Positions 45,264 through 53,575 of a DNA stretch of 64,000 nucleotides are shown here, piece by piece. Made by a program: the position numbers and the translations under genes. Position 1 is the stretch's first letter. Each line of letters starts with the position of its first letter. The notes under the pieces were generated by a model. The model was given only the letters and a program-made list of their open reading frames with translations, was not told the DNA's origin and searched no databases. Origin of the DNA: Turicibacter sp. TJ11 (lineage in GTDB: Bacteria; Bacillota_I; Bacilli_A; MOL361; Turicibacteraceae); contig NZ_CP069349.1 of NCBI RefSeq assembly GCF_021497505.1, positions 1,886,001 through 1,950,000 of the forward strand, written 5' to 3'.

Positions 45264-46193
45264 ATGACTCAAAAAAACTTTTTTAAGCGGTGCTATACCG
45301 TCATGGAAATTCGTACTGGTTTTGCTACAGGCTTACCCATTTTAAGTGGAGGCTTATTTGGAGCCTATTTAGTGGGACAATTAAAACTGATTCCATTAAT
45401 ATTAATGTTCATCACTGGCTTTTGCTTGAACATTGTTGCCAATGTTGCAAATGAAATTCGTGCTTATCTAGAAGATGAAGAAAATGAAGAAACGTTCACA
45501 TATCACGCTGGAAGCGAAGGACTTGTTCGAGGAGATGCAACTTTTTTAGATAGCATCATCGTCTTACTTTTCTTTTTATTTATTAGTGCTGTCGCTGGAT
45601 TAAGCCTCGTCTTTATCACTAAAAACTTTAACATTTTAGCAATTGGAATTTTAAGTGTGATTGCTGCCGTTTGTTATTCACTCGGACCAAAGCCTTACAT
45701 TGTTTATCCTGTTGGAGAGCTCGTATCAGGTCTTTTTGTTGGTTCGATTAGTACAATTGTTTCAGCTTACTTGCAAACGGATCATCTGAATCTTTCTGTT
45801 ATTTTATACTCTATAATTCCCATGATGATGACAGTATTTTTAATGTCAACCAATAACACATCAGACTTCTTAAAAGATATGGGAAAACGTGTTACATTAC
45901 CTCATGTGATTGGATTTAGAAATTCAATTAAAATCATTATTCCTGAAGCTTTAATTATGATTGCTGCTTGGCTCATGCTTTATGTCATAGGAAGTATTAC
46001 GCTTGTGATGCTTGTAACCGGACTTTTAATTTTTTATTATTATGGTTATGTGCGTTGGTACAAAGACTACTATCACATTCAAGATGTTTATCCTGAAATG
46101 GGGCGAGAGTGGGGACCACGTCCACTCTTATTGATCTATAGTTTTAACTTAATTTTATCAGTCGAGTTTTTCATTTATTTGTTACTTCAATAA
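45264..46193 (+). CDS. UbiA-family prenyltransferase, MenA-like
   Basis: 309 aa, eight to nine membrane helices. The second prenyl-diphosphate motif NNTSDFLKDMGKRVTLPHVIG closely matches MenA (NN-RD--D---GK-TL---LG), and GLFVGSISTIVSAYLQT matches the MenA YxQT helix. The first motif is altered: NVANEIRAYLEDEENEE in place of NxxND-x2-D, with Glu for Asp. MenA joins a polyprenyl chain to 1,4-dihydroxy-2-naphthoate. GGGGAGA precedes the ATG, 13 bp after the permease, so it belongs to the importer operon. Confidence 0.85.
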   Translation: MTQKNFFKRCYTVMEIRTGFATGLPILSGGLFGAYLVGQLKLIPLILMFITGFCLNIVANVANEIRAYLEDEENEETFTYHAGSEGLVRGDATFLDSIIVLLFFLFISAVAGLSLVFITKNFNILAIGILSVIAAVCYSLGPKPYIVYPVGELVSGLFVGSISTIVSAYLQTDHLNLSVILYSIIPMMMTVFLMSTNNTSDFLKDMGKRVTLPHVIGFRNSIKIIIPEALIMIAAWLMLYVIGSITLVMLVTGLLIFYYYGYVRWYKDYYHIQDVYPEMGREWGPRPLLLIYSFNLILSVEFFIYLLLQ

Positions 46194-46203
46194 GGAGAAT
46201 CGT

Positions 46204-47037
46204 ATGAATCAAATTAATTTACAACTTATTAAAAAAAATCCATTAACTCTTCAAGTTTTATTAGCTGAAAAATTAGGGCTATTTGCTAAACATCAAGTTA
46301 CTGTTAACTTATCCACAACTGAAGATTTTACCTTTAACGGAAATAATCCATTCTTTAACGGAGAATCCGATGCCATGGTAGGTGATACAACGTTCTTTTT
46401 CTACATGCTTAAGCGTGGAAAAAAAGCAGTTATTACTTCAGACTTAACACGAACGATTCATTTAGTAGGAGGTCCCGAACTTCCCACTGATTTAACTCAT
46501 CTCAAAATTGGAGCTAATCGTACAGGATTACTTCGCTTATTTTTAGAGAATGATTTAAAGGACATGATCCCTAATGCTGAGATTGTTTGGATTAATAATT
46601 CCTATGAGCGTCTTGAAGCTTTATCAAAAGGTGATATTGATGCTTTAGTTGCTATCGATCCGTTTGTTACCGATGTTTTAGAAGCGGGTGGACAGATCAT
46701 CTGGAGTTTACGAAATAGTCATCATAACTTTGTGATGTGGGCGTTTGATGAAGAATTCTACCATCATAATCAAGAAGCTGTAGCTAACTTCTATCAAGCA
46801 TTAGAAGAAACAACTGAAATCTTCAATACAGCTACACCAGAGCAAAGAGTTCAATATGCACGTGATTGTGATTACAATGAAAAATTAGCTCAACGTTTTG
46901 AATCGTTTACGTTTGAACCTCAATCTGTATATTCCGTAGAAGATTTTAATCTTTGCCAAGAATGGATGTATCGAAACGGTGAAATTGATAAACTGTATGA
47001 TCCTAATACATGTATTGTCAATCCATTTAAAAAATAA
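46204..47037 (+). CDS. NMT1/ThiY-like binding-fold protein without a signal peptide
   Basis: 277 aa, AAGGAGAAT site, 10 bp after the prenyltransferase gene. Type II periplasmic-binding fold: LTLQVLLAEKLGLFAKHQVTV, GESDAMVGDTTFFFYMLKRG, LKIGANRTGLLRLFLENDL and GDIDALVAIDPFVTDVLEAGG. No signal peptide or lipobox exists, so it acts in the cytoplasm, as do the enzymes THI5 and MqnA/MqnD that share this fold. It could be an enzyme or carrier for an aromatic or quinone precursor. Last gene of the operon. Confidence 0.75.
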   Translation: MNQINLQLIKKNPLTLQVLLAEKLGLFAKHQVTVNLSTTEDFTFNGNNPFFNGESDAMVGDTTFFFYMLKRGKKAVITSDLTRTIHLVGGPELPTDLTHLKIGANRTGLLRLFLENDLKDMIPNAEIVWINNSYERLEALSKGDIDALVAIDPFVTDVLEAGGQIIWSLRNSHHNFVMWAFDEEFYHHNQEAVANFYQALEETTEIFNTATPEQRVQYARDCDYNEKLAQRFESFTFEPQSVYSVEDFNLCQEWMYRNGEIDKLYDPNTCIVNPFKK

Positions 47038-47050
47038 TACAAATCAACAT

Positions 47051-47082
47051 AAGAAAAGAGGACCATCGGTCCTCTTTTCTTA
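47051..47082. terminator. Bidirectional terminator, end of the importer operon and rqcP
   Basis: AAGAAAAGAGGAC pairs with GTCCTCTTTTCTT around a 5-nt loop between convergent genes. Confidence 0.9.
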
Positions 47083-47379
47083 TTCAAAAATTTCAATTCC
47101 TGTTACTTCATCTAAAGCTGGTCGTTCGATACGCTCTTCCGAAATAATTTCATACATATAAGCTGCATCTTGTTTTTTCGTTGAATCTTTAATATCCGTC
47201 ACGCGAACTTTTAAAATTTTATTTCCATAATATAAAGTTAACTCATCACCTAATTTAACACTAGAGCTTGATTTCGCGACTTTTCCATTAATCTCAATAC
47301 GACCTTTATCAGCTACTTCTTTAGCTAACGTACGACGCTTGACTAAGCGTGACACTTTTAAATATTTATCTAAACGCAT
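47080..47379 (-). CDS. rqcP: RNA-binding S4-domain protein RqcP
   Basis: 99 aa. The S4 motif fills the N-terminal half: [52 protein letters not shown]. RqcP (formerly YabO) works with RqcH to add Ala tails to stalled nascent chains on 60S-like 50S subunits. It follows yabN by 20 bp. In Bacillus yabP comes next; here the importer island does. Confidence 0.94.
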   Translation of the reverse strand: MRLDKYLKVSRLVKRRTLAKEVADKGRIEINGKVAKSSSSVKLGDELTLYYGNKILKVRVTDIKDSTKKQDAAYMYEIISEERIERPALDEVTGIEIFE

Positions 47380-47399
47380 ATTCAGTCCCCTTTCACTAT

Positions 47400-48053
47400 T
47401 TAAGCTTTCATCGGCGGTACGTAAATCGTTGTTAAGTTATCTAATTTAAAATTATGATCTAATTCATATAATTTTACCCATTTTAATTCGGCTAGATGAC
47501 TTCCCGCTGCCTTAACAATACAAACGTCATACTCATCGTCATAAACTTCCATTAAATCTAATTTTAAATTTGATGCAACTAATTGATCGAAAACTTGAGG
47601 AATAATTAAGTGTTGTTTCGGTGCAATCGCTTCATAATCAAAGTCTAAAGCATCCATAACTTGTAATCCCTCAATTGGATCAATTGCAAGTGCTGCAAAC
47701 ATCGGATCTAAAAAGCTTTGTCCACCAACAATCACAGCCTCTGTTTCTGCCATTAAACGTTTAACAGCATATTCGGCTACACACGGATGTCCTGGTGTTG
47801 CATAAATTAAATCACCTTTTTCAGCTTCTTTTTTTACTGTTTCAATAATTTCTTCATAAACAGCCTCAAACGTTTCATGTTTCATGTAAACATCGTCAAA
47901 TGCACGATATTCAATATTATTTTGTTGTAAGAAATTAATCATCGGATGTTCTGCCGTTCTTAAAAATAACGGTAATCCTGATTTTAGTTTGGCTACCACA
48001 CCTAACGTTAGCTGTGATTCATCTCCAGCTCCAAGTCCTACAATGTAAATCAT
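47400..48053 (-). CDS. yabN: YabN N-terminal-type tetrapyrrole-methylase-fold protein, no MazG domain
   Basis: 217 aa; B. subtilis YabN is about 490 aa with a C-terminal MazG pyrophosphatase. Here only the first domain exists: [41 protein letters not shown] and [21 protein letters not shown], all typical of SAM-dependent tetrapyrrole methylase folds. The stop is followed directly by rqcP, leaving no room for a MazG remnant. Function is unknown, possibly methylation or ligand sensing. Confidence 0.88.
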   Translation of the reverse strand: MIYIVGLGAGDESQLTLGVVAKLKSGLPLFLRTAEHPMINFLQQNNIEYRAFDDVYMKHETFEAVYEEIIETVKKEAEKGDLIYATPGHPCVAEYAVKRLMAETEAVIVGGQSFLDPMFAALAIDPIEGLQVMDALDFDYEAIAPKQHLIIPQVFDQLVASNLKLDLMEVYDDEYDVCIVKAAGSHLAELKWVKLYELDHNFKLDNLTTIYVPPMKA

Positions 48054-48132
48054 CTAATGATGCCCCTTCCTATCTTAAACGTCAAACGATTATTCTTATT
48101 TATCTTGTTCATAAACTCATGGTTTATTCAGC

Positions 48133-49677
48133 TTATAACTTAGCGGGTTGTCTTTTTACAGCCTGCTTTTTGATAGACTTTTTTCGGCGTTTAGCACGCT
48201 TTGACGTCACTTGAGAAGTCATAAGAAAAATTCCCATTACTAACCCATAAACTAAAACTCCAGCTAAGATCTGAACAAGCAACGAACAAGCATGATATCC
48301 TCTCACATCTGCTGCTAATCCTGATAATAGGTTAGGCAGATAAGGCTCTATAAAGTCTAAGACTAACCATAACCACATCGTCGCAAAACTTACCTTTAGT
48401 AAATTAAAAAATGATTTTGAATACATCATCTTTCTAAACTGACATAAATTAATGAATGCCATCATTGCAAGTGATGCTACTGATGCAATGGCTGTCCCGC
48501 AAATTCCTAAACTTTCTGTTAATGGAGCTGTTAATAAAATTTTAATTAAAATTCCACCTAAAACAGAAATTAATAGCTTCGAGTATTGTTCTTCTTGTTG
48601 CATAATAGCAGTACATAAAAAGACAAATGGATAAAATAATACTTGAATCGTTAATAACTTTAATGCTTCAATTCCGTGAGAGTCTTTAAATAAAACAATA
48701 TTTAACTCATCCACCACATTAAATAACCCTACACAAGCCGGTATAGATAAAGCAATGACAATAAATAAGGCCGTATTAAATATTTTTTTACGTTCTTTTA
48801 CATCTCTTAAATCTGCCATTTGTGGAATAGTAGACGAAACAATAGCTGTCGTAAAGACCGTTGCTGTTTGAACAATCGGTAATCCTCTATCAAAACTTCC
48901 TTTAAGTGACATGGCTTCTAAAGAAGAGACACCACTATTGACAAGCGAATTAAAGACAAAGAAACTATCGATTAATTGAAACAAAATTAAAATTCCAGCA
49001 CTTAAAAATAAATAAATACATTTTTTGAAAAAGTGTGGACGATAAGTCATCTTTAAGTAAATTTGTGGTTGATCATCTAATTTCCTAGATAATAAATAGC
49101 CAATGGCTAACAGTGGGCCACATAATCCACCCAAGTAAGCAAAATAAGCTAACTTATAAATACTTTGCCCTTGAAGTGTAAAAACGGCTATGATAATCGC
49201 AATGACTCGAACAAATTGTTCAATCGTTGATGAGTAACCAACAATATGAATCGTCTCCGCTCTCGTTTGAGCGACACCACGCCAATAAGAGATGATTGGA
49301 ATTAATAAAAATGCTAAACCAACCATACGAATTGGCCAACTTAACTGCATATCACCCATTGCATAGGCAAAGAAATGACTTCCCATAAATAAGGCCGCGA
49401 ATGAGATTAAACTAAATAACCATAACGAATTTTTAATGTATCGTTTAATATCTTCACTATAACGATGAGTTAATAATAACTCTGAAATGATTGTTGGTAA
49501 TACGACTCCATTTAATGTTGTGTATATTCCGATCAATGGATAAACTTGTTGAAACACATATAAACCTTCATCACCAGAAAGGTTTTGATATGGTACTTTA
49601 TACAATAAGCTTAATAACTTAACAAAAAAAGCCGTGATTGTTAAAATCATCGTCCCTTTCATCCAACCCGATTTCAT
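48133..49677 (-). CDS. yabM: Polysaccharide flippase, SpoVB/YabM-like (MOP superfamily)
   Basis: 514 aa with about 13-14 membrane helices. Start MKSGWMKGTMILTITAFFVKLLSLLYKVPYQNLSGDEGLYVFQQVYPLIGIY is diagnostic of the SpoVB/MurJ-like group, and the C-terminus is very basic (KRAKRRKKSIKKQAVKRQ). These proteins flip lipid-linked wall precursors or support cortex synthesis. It starts the yabM-yabN-rqcP run on the same strand, as in B. subtilis. Confidence 0.9.
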   Translation of the reverse strand: MKSGWMKGTMILTITAFFVKLLSLLYKVPYQNLSGDEGLYVFQQVYPLIGIYTTLNGVVLPTIISELLLTHRYSEDIKRYIKNSLWLFSLISFAALFMGSHFFAYAMGDMQLSWPIRMVGLAFLLIPIISYWRGVAQTRAETIHIVGYSSTIEQFVRVIAIIIAVFTLQGQSIYKLAYFAYLGGLCGPLLAIGYLLSRKLDDQPQIYLKMTYRPHFFKKCIYLFLSAGILILFQLIDSFFVFNSLVNSGVSSLEAMSLKGSFDRGLPIVQTATVFTTAIVSSTIPQMADLRDVKERKKIFNTALFIVIALSIPACVGLFNVVDELNIVLFKDSHGIEALKLLTIQVLFYPFVFLCTAIMQQEEQYSKLLISVLGGILIKILLTAPLTESLGICGTAIASVASLAMMAFINLCQFRKMMYSKSFFNLLKVSFATMWLWLVLDFIEPYLPNLLSGLAADVRGYHACSLLVQILAGVLVYGLVMGIFLMTSQVTSKRAKRRKKSIKKQAVKRQPAKL

Positions 49678-49895
49678 ACCTGAGCCTCCCTAGCTTTTCA
49701 CTTTACTCAATATACTATTATATCATCAAAAATAAGAACGAATAAAAAAAGGTGAAATCAATTTACAAAAAAACTATTTTTTTCATTTTAACTCTTCTAA
49801 AATCCTTTTGATAAAAAAGATTAAAATATTTATAATAAGAAGGTTACACTAACATTTAACAAAAAAATATGCTTAGTACTTTTAGAGGTGATAAT

Positions 49896-51134
49896 ATGAG
49901 AATGACAGGCGATAGTCCACTTTGGGCTAAACACAACGTAGAAGGAACAACGAATCCTCCTCTAACACAAGATATAAAAACGGATATTGTTATCGTGGGT
50001 GGCGGTACAACAGGTGCACTTACAGCCCATTATTTCATGAAGCAAGGAATGAGCTGTGTATTGGTTGAAAAAGATAAAATTGCAAATCAATCGACTGCTG
50101 CTTCGACCGCTATTTTACAATATGAAGTTGATACCGGATTAAATCGATTAATGTCATTGGTTGGTGAACAACAAGCTCAACAGACTTTTCTTTTTAACTA
50201 CCAAGCAGTCATGGAAATGAGTCAAATTGTCAAAGAAATTAATAGTAACTGCGACTTTGCCTTTAGACCTTGCTTCCTTTATACACAAGATCCACGTAAA
50301 GTAGATTACATGGCAGATGATTGTAAATCACGTCAGGCAATTGGAATCAACTGTGAATTATTTACTTCAGAAACCCATCAAGATGAATTTAGCTTTAACT
50401 TCGAAGCCGGTATTTACTCTCATTACGGAGCAGCCATTATTAATCCCGTTCAATTTACACGTGATTTAATTGAGTACAACATTAAAAAAGGTTTACAAGT
50501 TTTTGAAAATACGACAATTACAGACTACAACTTATCTTCAACTCAAAGTGTTCTAACAACAGATGCAGGATTTACAATTACAGCTAATCAGGTCATTATC
50601 TGTACGGGATATGATGCATTAGAATGGTTCAAACATGAAAAACCATTCTATACGTTAAGTCGTAGTTTTGCTATTTTAACTAAACCTGTGGAAAAGTTTC
50701 ATGGATGGAAAGAAGAATGTATCATCCGTGATGACCAAGAACCTTACACTTACATTCGACCAACTTTAAGTAATTCAATCATTATTGGTGGAGAAGACTT
50801 AGCTGTGGATAATTTAGATGGTGAAGTCGCAAATATGGGTGATCGTCATCCATTAGCGCTACAACAATATCATCAACTATTACGTCGTATCCGTCATATG
50901 TTTCCTGAAATTGAGAATATTAAAACCGATTGTTGGTTTCATGGTCTATTTGTAGATACAAATGATGGACTTCCTTTCATTGGGAAACATCCTGATTATC
51001 CTGGAGCTTACTTCAACTTAGGTTACGGTTCAAACGGAATGCTTTACTCACTCATTGGTGCTAAGCTAATCTCTCAAGATGTCGCAGGAAAAAATCCAAA
51101 AGAACTAGAAATCTTTAAATTTAATCGTTACTAA
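49896..51134 (+). CDS. FAD-dependent oxidoreductase (DAO family)
   Basis: 412 aa from the ATG at 49896, which AGAGGTGAT precedes; the frame opens at 49869 without a site. FAD-binding Rossmann motif DIVIVGGGTTGALTAHYF, then the DAO C-terminal motif DTNDGLPFIGKHPDYPGAYFNLGYGSNGM. Relatives oxidise amines or amino acids such as gamma-glutamylputrescine or glycine derivatives. The substrate cannot be read from the sequence. It stands alone, ending in a strong terminator. Confidence 0.9.
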   Translation: MRMTGDSPLWAKHNVEGTTNPPLTQDIKTDIVIVGGGTTGALTAHYFMKQGMSCVLVEKDKIANQSTAASTAILQYEVDTGLNRLMSLVGEQQAQQTFLFNYQAVMEMSQIVKEINSNCDFAFRPCFLYTQDPRKVDYMADDCKSRQAIGINCELFTSETHQDEFSFNFEAGIYSHYGAAIINPVQFTRDLIEYNIKKGLQVFENTTITDYNLSSTQSVLTTDAGFTITANQVIICTGYDALEWFKHEKPFYTLSRSFAILTKPVEKFHGWKEECIIRDDQEPYTYIRPTLSNSIIIGGEDLAVDNLDGEVANMGDRHPLALQQYHQLLRRIRHMFPEIENIKTDCWFHGLFVDTNDGLPFIGKHPDYPGAYFNLGYGSNGMLYSLIGAKLISQDVAGKNPKELEIFKFNRY

Positions 51135-51160
51135 AAGAGCGTTATTTTCGCTCTTTTTTT
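51133..51160 (+). terminator. Terminator after the oxidoreductase gene
   Basis: AAAAGAGCG and CGCTCTTTTTTT form a stem overlapping the stop codon. Confidence 0.85.
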
Positions 51161-51339
51161 AATACTTTTCATTTGTGTTTCATATATTATAAACAACACT
51201 AATTTTTTAATCTCTCTCAATCATTTTTATTTAACAAATATAAACAATCACACCATTAGTCATTTCCTTTACCTAACAACAACTCTTTTACATTAAATTC
51301 GTTTAGTTATTTATAATGTTTAGAAAGGAGATGGCTTTC

Positions 51340-51771
51340 TTGGTACATGATGATTCTCATCAAAAAATAGAAAAACAAACTCTCGCTTATAAGCGAATGA
51401 TTCGAAGTGTGATTTGTTTATTCATCTCATTCATTTGCTTATTTTTTGTTTATCTTACCCTTCATTCATCCACTGCCTCATCTAACATAACATTCATCCA
51501 AAATAGTAAACTCGAATCCTATACGGATGAAACAATAGGAAAAGCTTTGAATAGCTTTTTTTATCAACCGACTTGGCAAGTTCTAAACGATCAAACCATA
51601 ATGTTTAGTGGTCAAGCCTACTGGGAAGAAGAAGAGGCAACATTTTCAATTCTTTTTTCTATTGATCCAACAGCTAATACCTTTGACATTAAGGAGTATA
51701 AAGTTAACGATACCGTTCAAACTTATGATGACTTTATACTCATGTTAGATACTATTTATCAAAAACGTTAA
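51340..51771 (+). CDS. Small single-pass membrane protein, 143 aa
   Basis: A TTG at 51340 is the likely start: AAAGGAG is 9 bp upstream, while the ATG at 51316 lacks a site. One membrane helix (CLFISFICLFFVYLTLHSS) follows a short cytoplasmic start; the remaining 100 residues outside form a compact domain with WEEEEATFSILFSIDPTANTFDIKEY. It is not recognised. Confidence 0.62.
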   Translation: MVHDDSHQKIEKQTLAYKRMIRSVICLFISFICLFFVYLTLHSSTASSNITFIQNSKLESYTDETIGKALNSFFYQPTWQVLNDQTIMFSGQAYWEEEEATFSILFSIDPTANTFDIKEYKVNDTVQTYDDFILMLDTIYQKR

Positions 51772-51807
51772 TCGTATTAACTATTTCAACACAAAATAAT
51801 TAACGAG

Positions 51808-51834
51808 AAAAGAGGGACGTAATCCCTCTTTTTA
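51808..51834 (+). terminator. Terminator
   Basis: AAAAGAGGGA and TCCCTCTTTTT form a stem with a T-run after the small membrane protein gene. Confidence 0.82.
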
Positions 51835-51877
51835 TGTTATGATGAAACTAATTAAATCTAGAAGGAGCCTAAGTTTT

Positions 51878-52468
51878 ATGAAGCTTGAAACCAAACATTT
51901 AATGCTATACCCTTTAACCGAAACTCTAATTGAACAAATTCTTAATAACAACGTCACAGAATTCTCAACAGACGAATGGTTAACTGAAGATAATCGAGTA
52001 TTATTAACTTGGATGAAAGAAGAACTTTATCGCTTCCTCCCTCCTAAAATCGGATTTACCTCTTGGATTTTTATTGAAAAGAAAACAAATCAAGTAATTG
52101 GTGATGGAGGTTATAAAGGTAATCCTGATGCAGATGGCAAAGTAGAAATTGGTTATGAAATCATTGAATCTAAACGTCGTAAAGGCTATGCTACGGAAGC
52201 GATCGATGCTCTTCTCGACTGGGCCGTCACGCAGCCTGAAGTTAAATCAATTATTGCTAAGTGCCACAAAGAGAATGTCCCTTCTCAAAACTTACTTCAA
52301 AAATTACAATTTATGCTGGTTGATGAAGAGGATGAAATGGACATTTATCAAGTTTTTATTGATGAGCATCCTCTTTTTAAAGCTGCAAAATATGTCGTGA
52401 CTGCTTTAACTTTAGTCTGTTTTATTGTCCCATTAACCAAAAAATTTATTAAGAAGAGAAAAAGCTAG
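51878..52468 (+). CDS. GNAT acetyltransferase with a C-terminal membrane anchor
   Basis: 196 aa from the ATG at 51878 (AAGGAG, 10 bp spacing). RimJ/RimL-like GNAT fold: VEIGYEIIESKRRKGYATEA is the acetyl-CoA motif (RRKGYA), followed by VKSIIAKCHKENVPSQNLLQKLQF. The last 30 residues form a hydrophobic helix (AAKYVVTALTLVCFIVPLTK) and a basic tail (KKFIKKRKS), the layout of a tail-anchored membrane protein. This is unusual for the family. Substrate unknown. Confidence 0.85.
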   Translation: MKLETKHLMLYPLTETLIEQILNNNVTEFSTDEWLTEDNRVLLTWMKEELYRFLPPKIGFTSWIFIEKKTNQVIGDGGYKGNPDADGKVEIGYEIIESKRRKGYATEAIDALLDWAVTQPEVKSIIAKCHKENVPSQNLLQKLQFMLVDEEDEMDIYQVFIDEHPLFKAAKYVVTALTLVCFIVPLTKKFIKKRKS

Positions 52469-52487
52469 TCATTTTGACTAGCTTTTT
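52459..52487. terminator. Bidirectional terminator
   Basis: AAAAAGCTAGTC and GACTAGCTTTTT form a stem across the ends of the two convergent genes. Confidence 0.88.
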
Positions 52488-53412
52488 AATCTTTTAAAAT
52501 ATGATTAATCACTCGTTTAGCATTTCCATGCGTAATAGCATCAATTTCAGCACTATTGTAGTGTCGCTTGATTAATTCATCGATGACATTATTAGCAGAA
52601 GCGGCGCTTCGACAATCAATTAGATTCGAATCACTATCTTCTGAACCTAAGTAATTCATAAAATCAAAACCAAGTGCAATGTGGCGAGTTCCGACTAACT
52701 TTTTCATATAATCAATATGATCGACTAATGATTCAACATCAGGCTTCAATTGATTCGTGAAATGCTTAACAGCCGTCACTCCAATGACACCATCTAACGT
52801 GGCGATCTCTTTTATCTGATCGTCTGTTAAATTTCGTGGATGTGGTGTAAGTGAATAACAATTTGAATGCGAGGCAATAACAGGTGCTTTACTTATTGAT
52901 AAAATATCATCAAACGTTTGAACACTAGCATGTGAAACATCAATAACCATTCCAAGCTCATTCATTTTACGAACAAGTTCACAGCCTAAAAGCGTCAGTC
53001 CTGAACCATCTTGACATCCAACTCCCGCTGCAAATTGATTTTTCTCGTTCCACGTTAACATCGCATGACGAAATCCTTTTTCGTATAGACACTCTAAATG
53101 TTTTATATCTTTAACAGGTGCTAGGCTCTCAAGCCCAAGAATGACATTTACTTTATGATCTGCCCAATCGCCTTTAGATAATACAACTTGTACATCGGGT
53201 GATTCTTCAAGTTCCTCTAAAATATAATTGATGATCTCATCAAAGTTATTATGTAATGTCTGATCTACATCAGTATAATACGTCCAAATTCCTCCTGTCA
53301 CATTTCCTTCTAATAACTCAGGAATATGATAGGATTCTACCACCCCGCGTTGACCCCTTAATCGCTTATTTACAATATGATACAAAATATCCGTGTGCGT
53401 ATCAAAAATCAA
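52486..53412 (-). CDS. Membrane dipeptidase (renal dipeptidase family, M19)
   Basis: 308 aa with a TTG start behind GGAGGGGAG. Zinc-binding motifs: FDTHTDILYH (HxD), VILGLESL (bridging Glu), VIDVSHASVQTF and VIASHSNCYSLTPHPRNLTD. It hydrolyses dipeptides, including some D-containing ones. No signal peptide, so it acts in the cytoplasm. Single-gene unit. Confidence 0.94.
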   Translation of the reverse strand: MIFDTHTDILYHIVNKRLRGQRGVVESYHIPELLEGNVTGGIWTYYTDVDQTLHNNFDEIINYILEELEESPDVQVVLSKGDWADHKVNVILGLESLAPVKDIKHLECLYEKGFRHAMLTWNEKNQFAAGVGCQDGSGLTLLGCELVRKMNELGMVIDVSHASVQTFDDILSISKAPVIASHSNCYSLTPHPRNLTDDQIKEIATLDGVIGVTAVKHFTNQLKPDVESLVDHIDYMKKLVGTRHIALGFDFMNYLGSEDSDSNLIDCRSAASANNVIDELIKRHYNSAEIDAITHGNAKRVINHILKD

Positions 53413-53536
53413 AGGTTTCTCCCCTCCTTATAAAAACAATCAGATTTTCATCTAATTACTACCTATTATAGACTAACTCTTCTTAAAAAAGAGCAACTAA
53501 TGTCCGATTTTTTACGACAAATCTCGCAATAAAATG

Positions 53537-53573
53537 AGAAAAAAGCCTATGAGTTAATCATAGACTTTTTTCT
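53537..53573 (-). terminator. Terminator of the MarR-ABC operon
   Basis: AGAAAAAAGCCTATGA and TCATAG-CTTTTTTCT form a stem directly after the stop of the second ABC gene. Confidence 0.85.
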
Positions 53574-53575
53574 AG

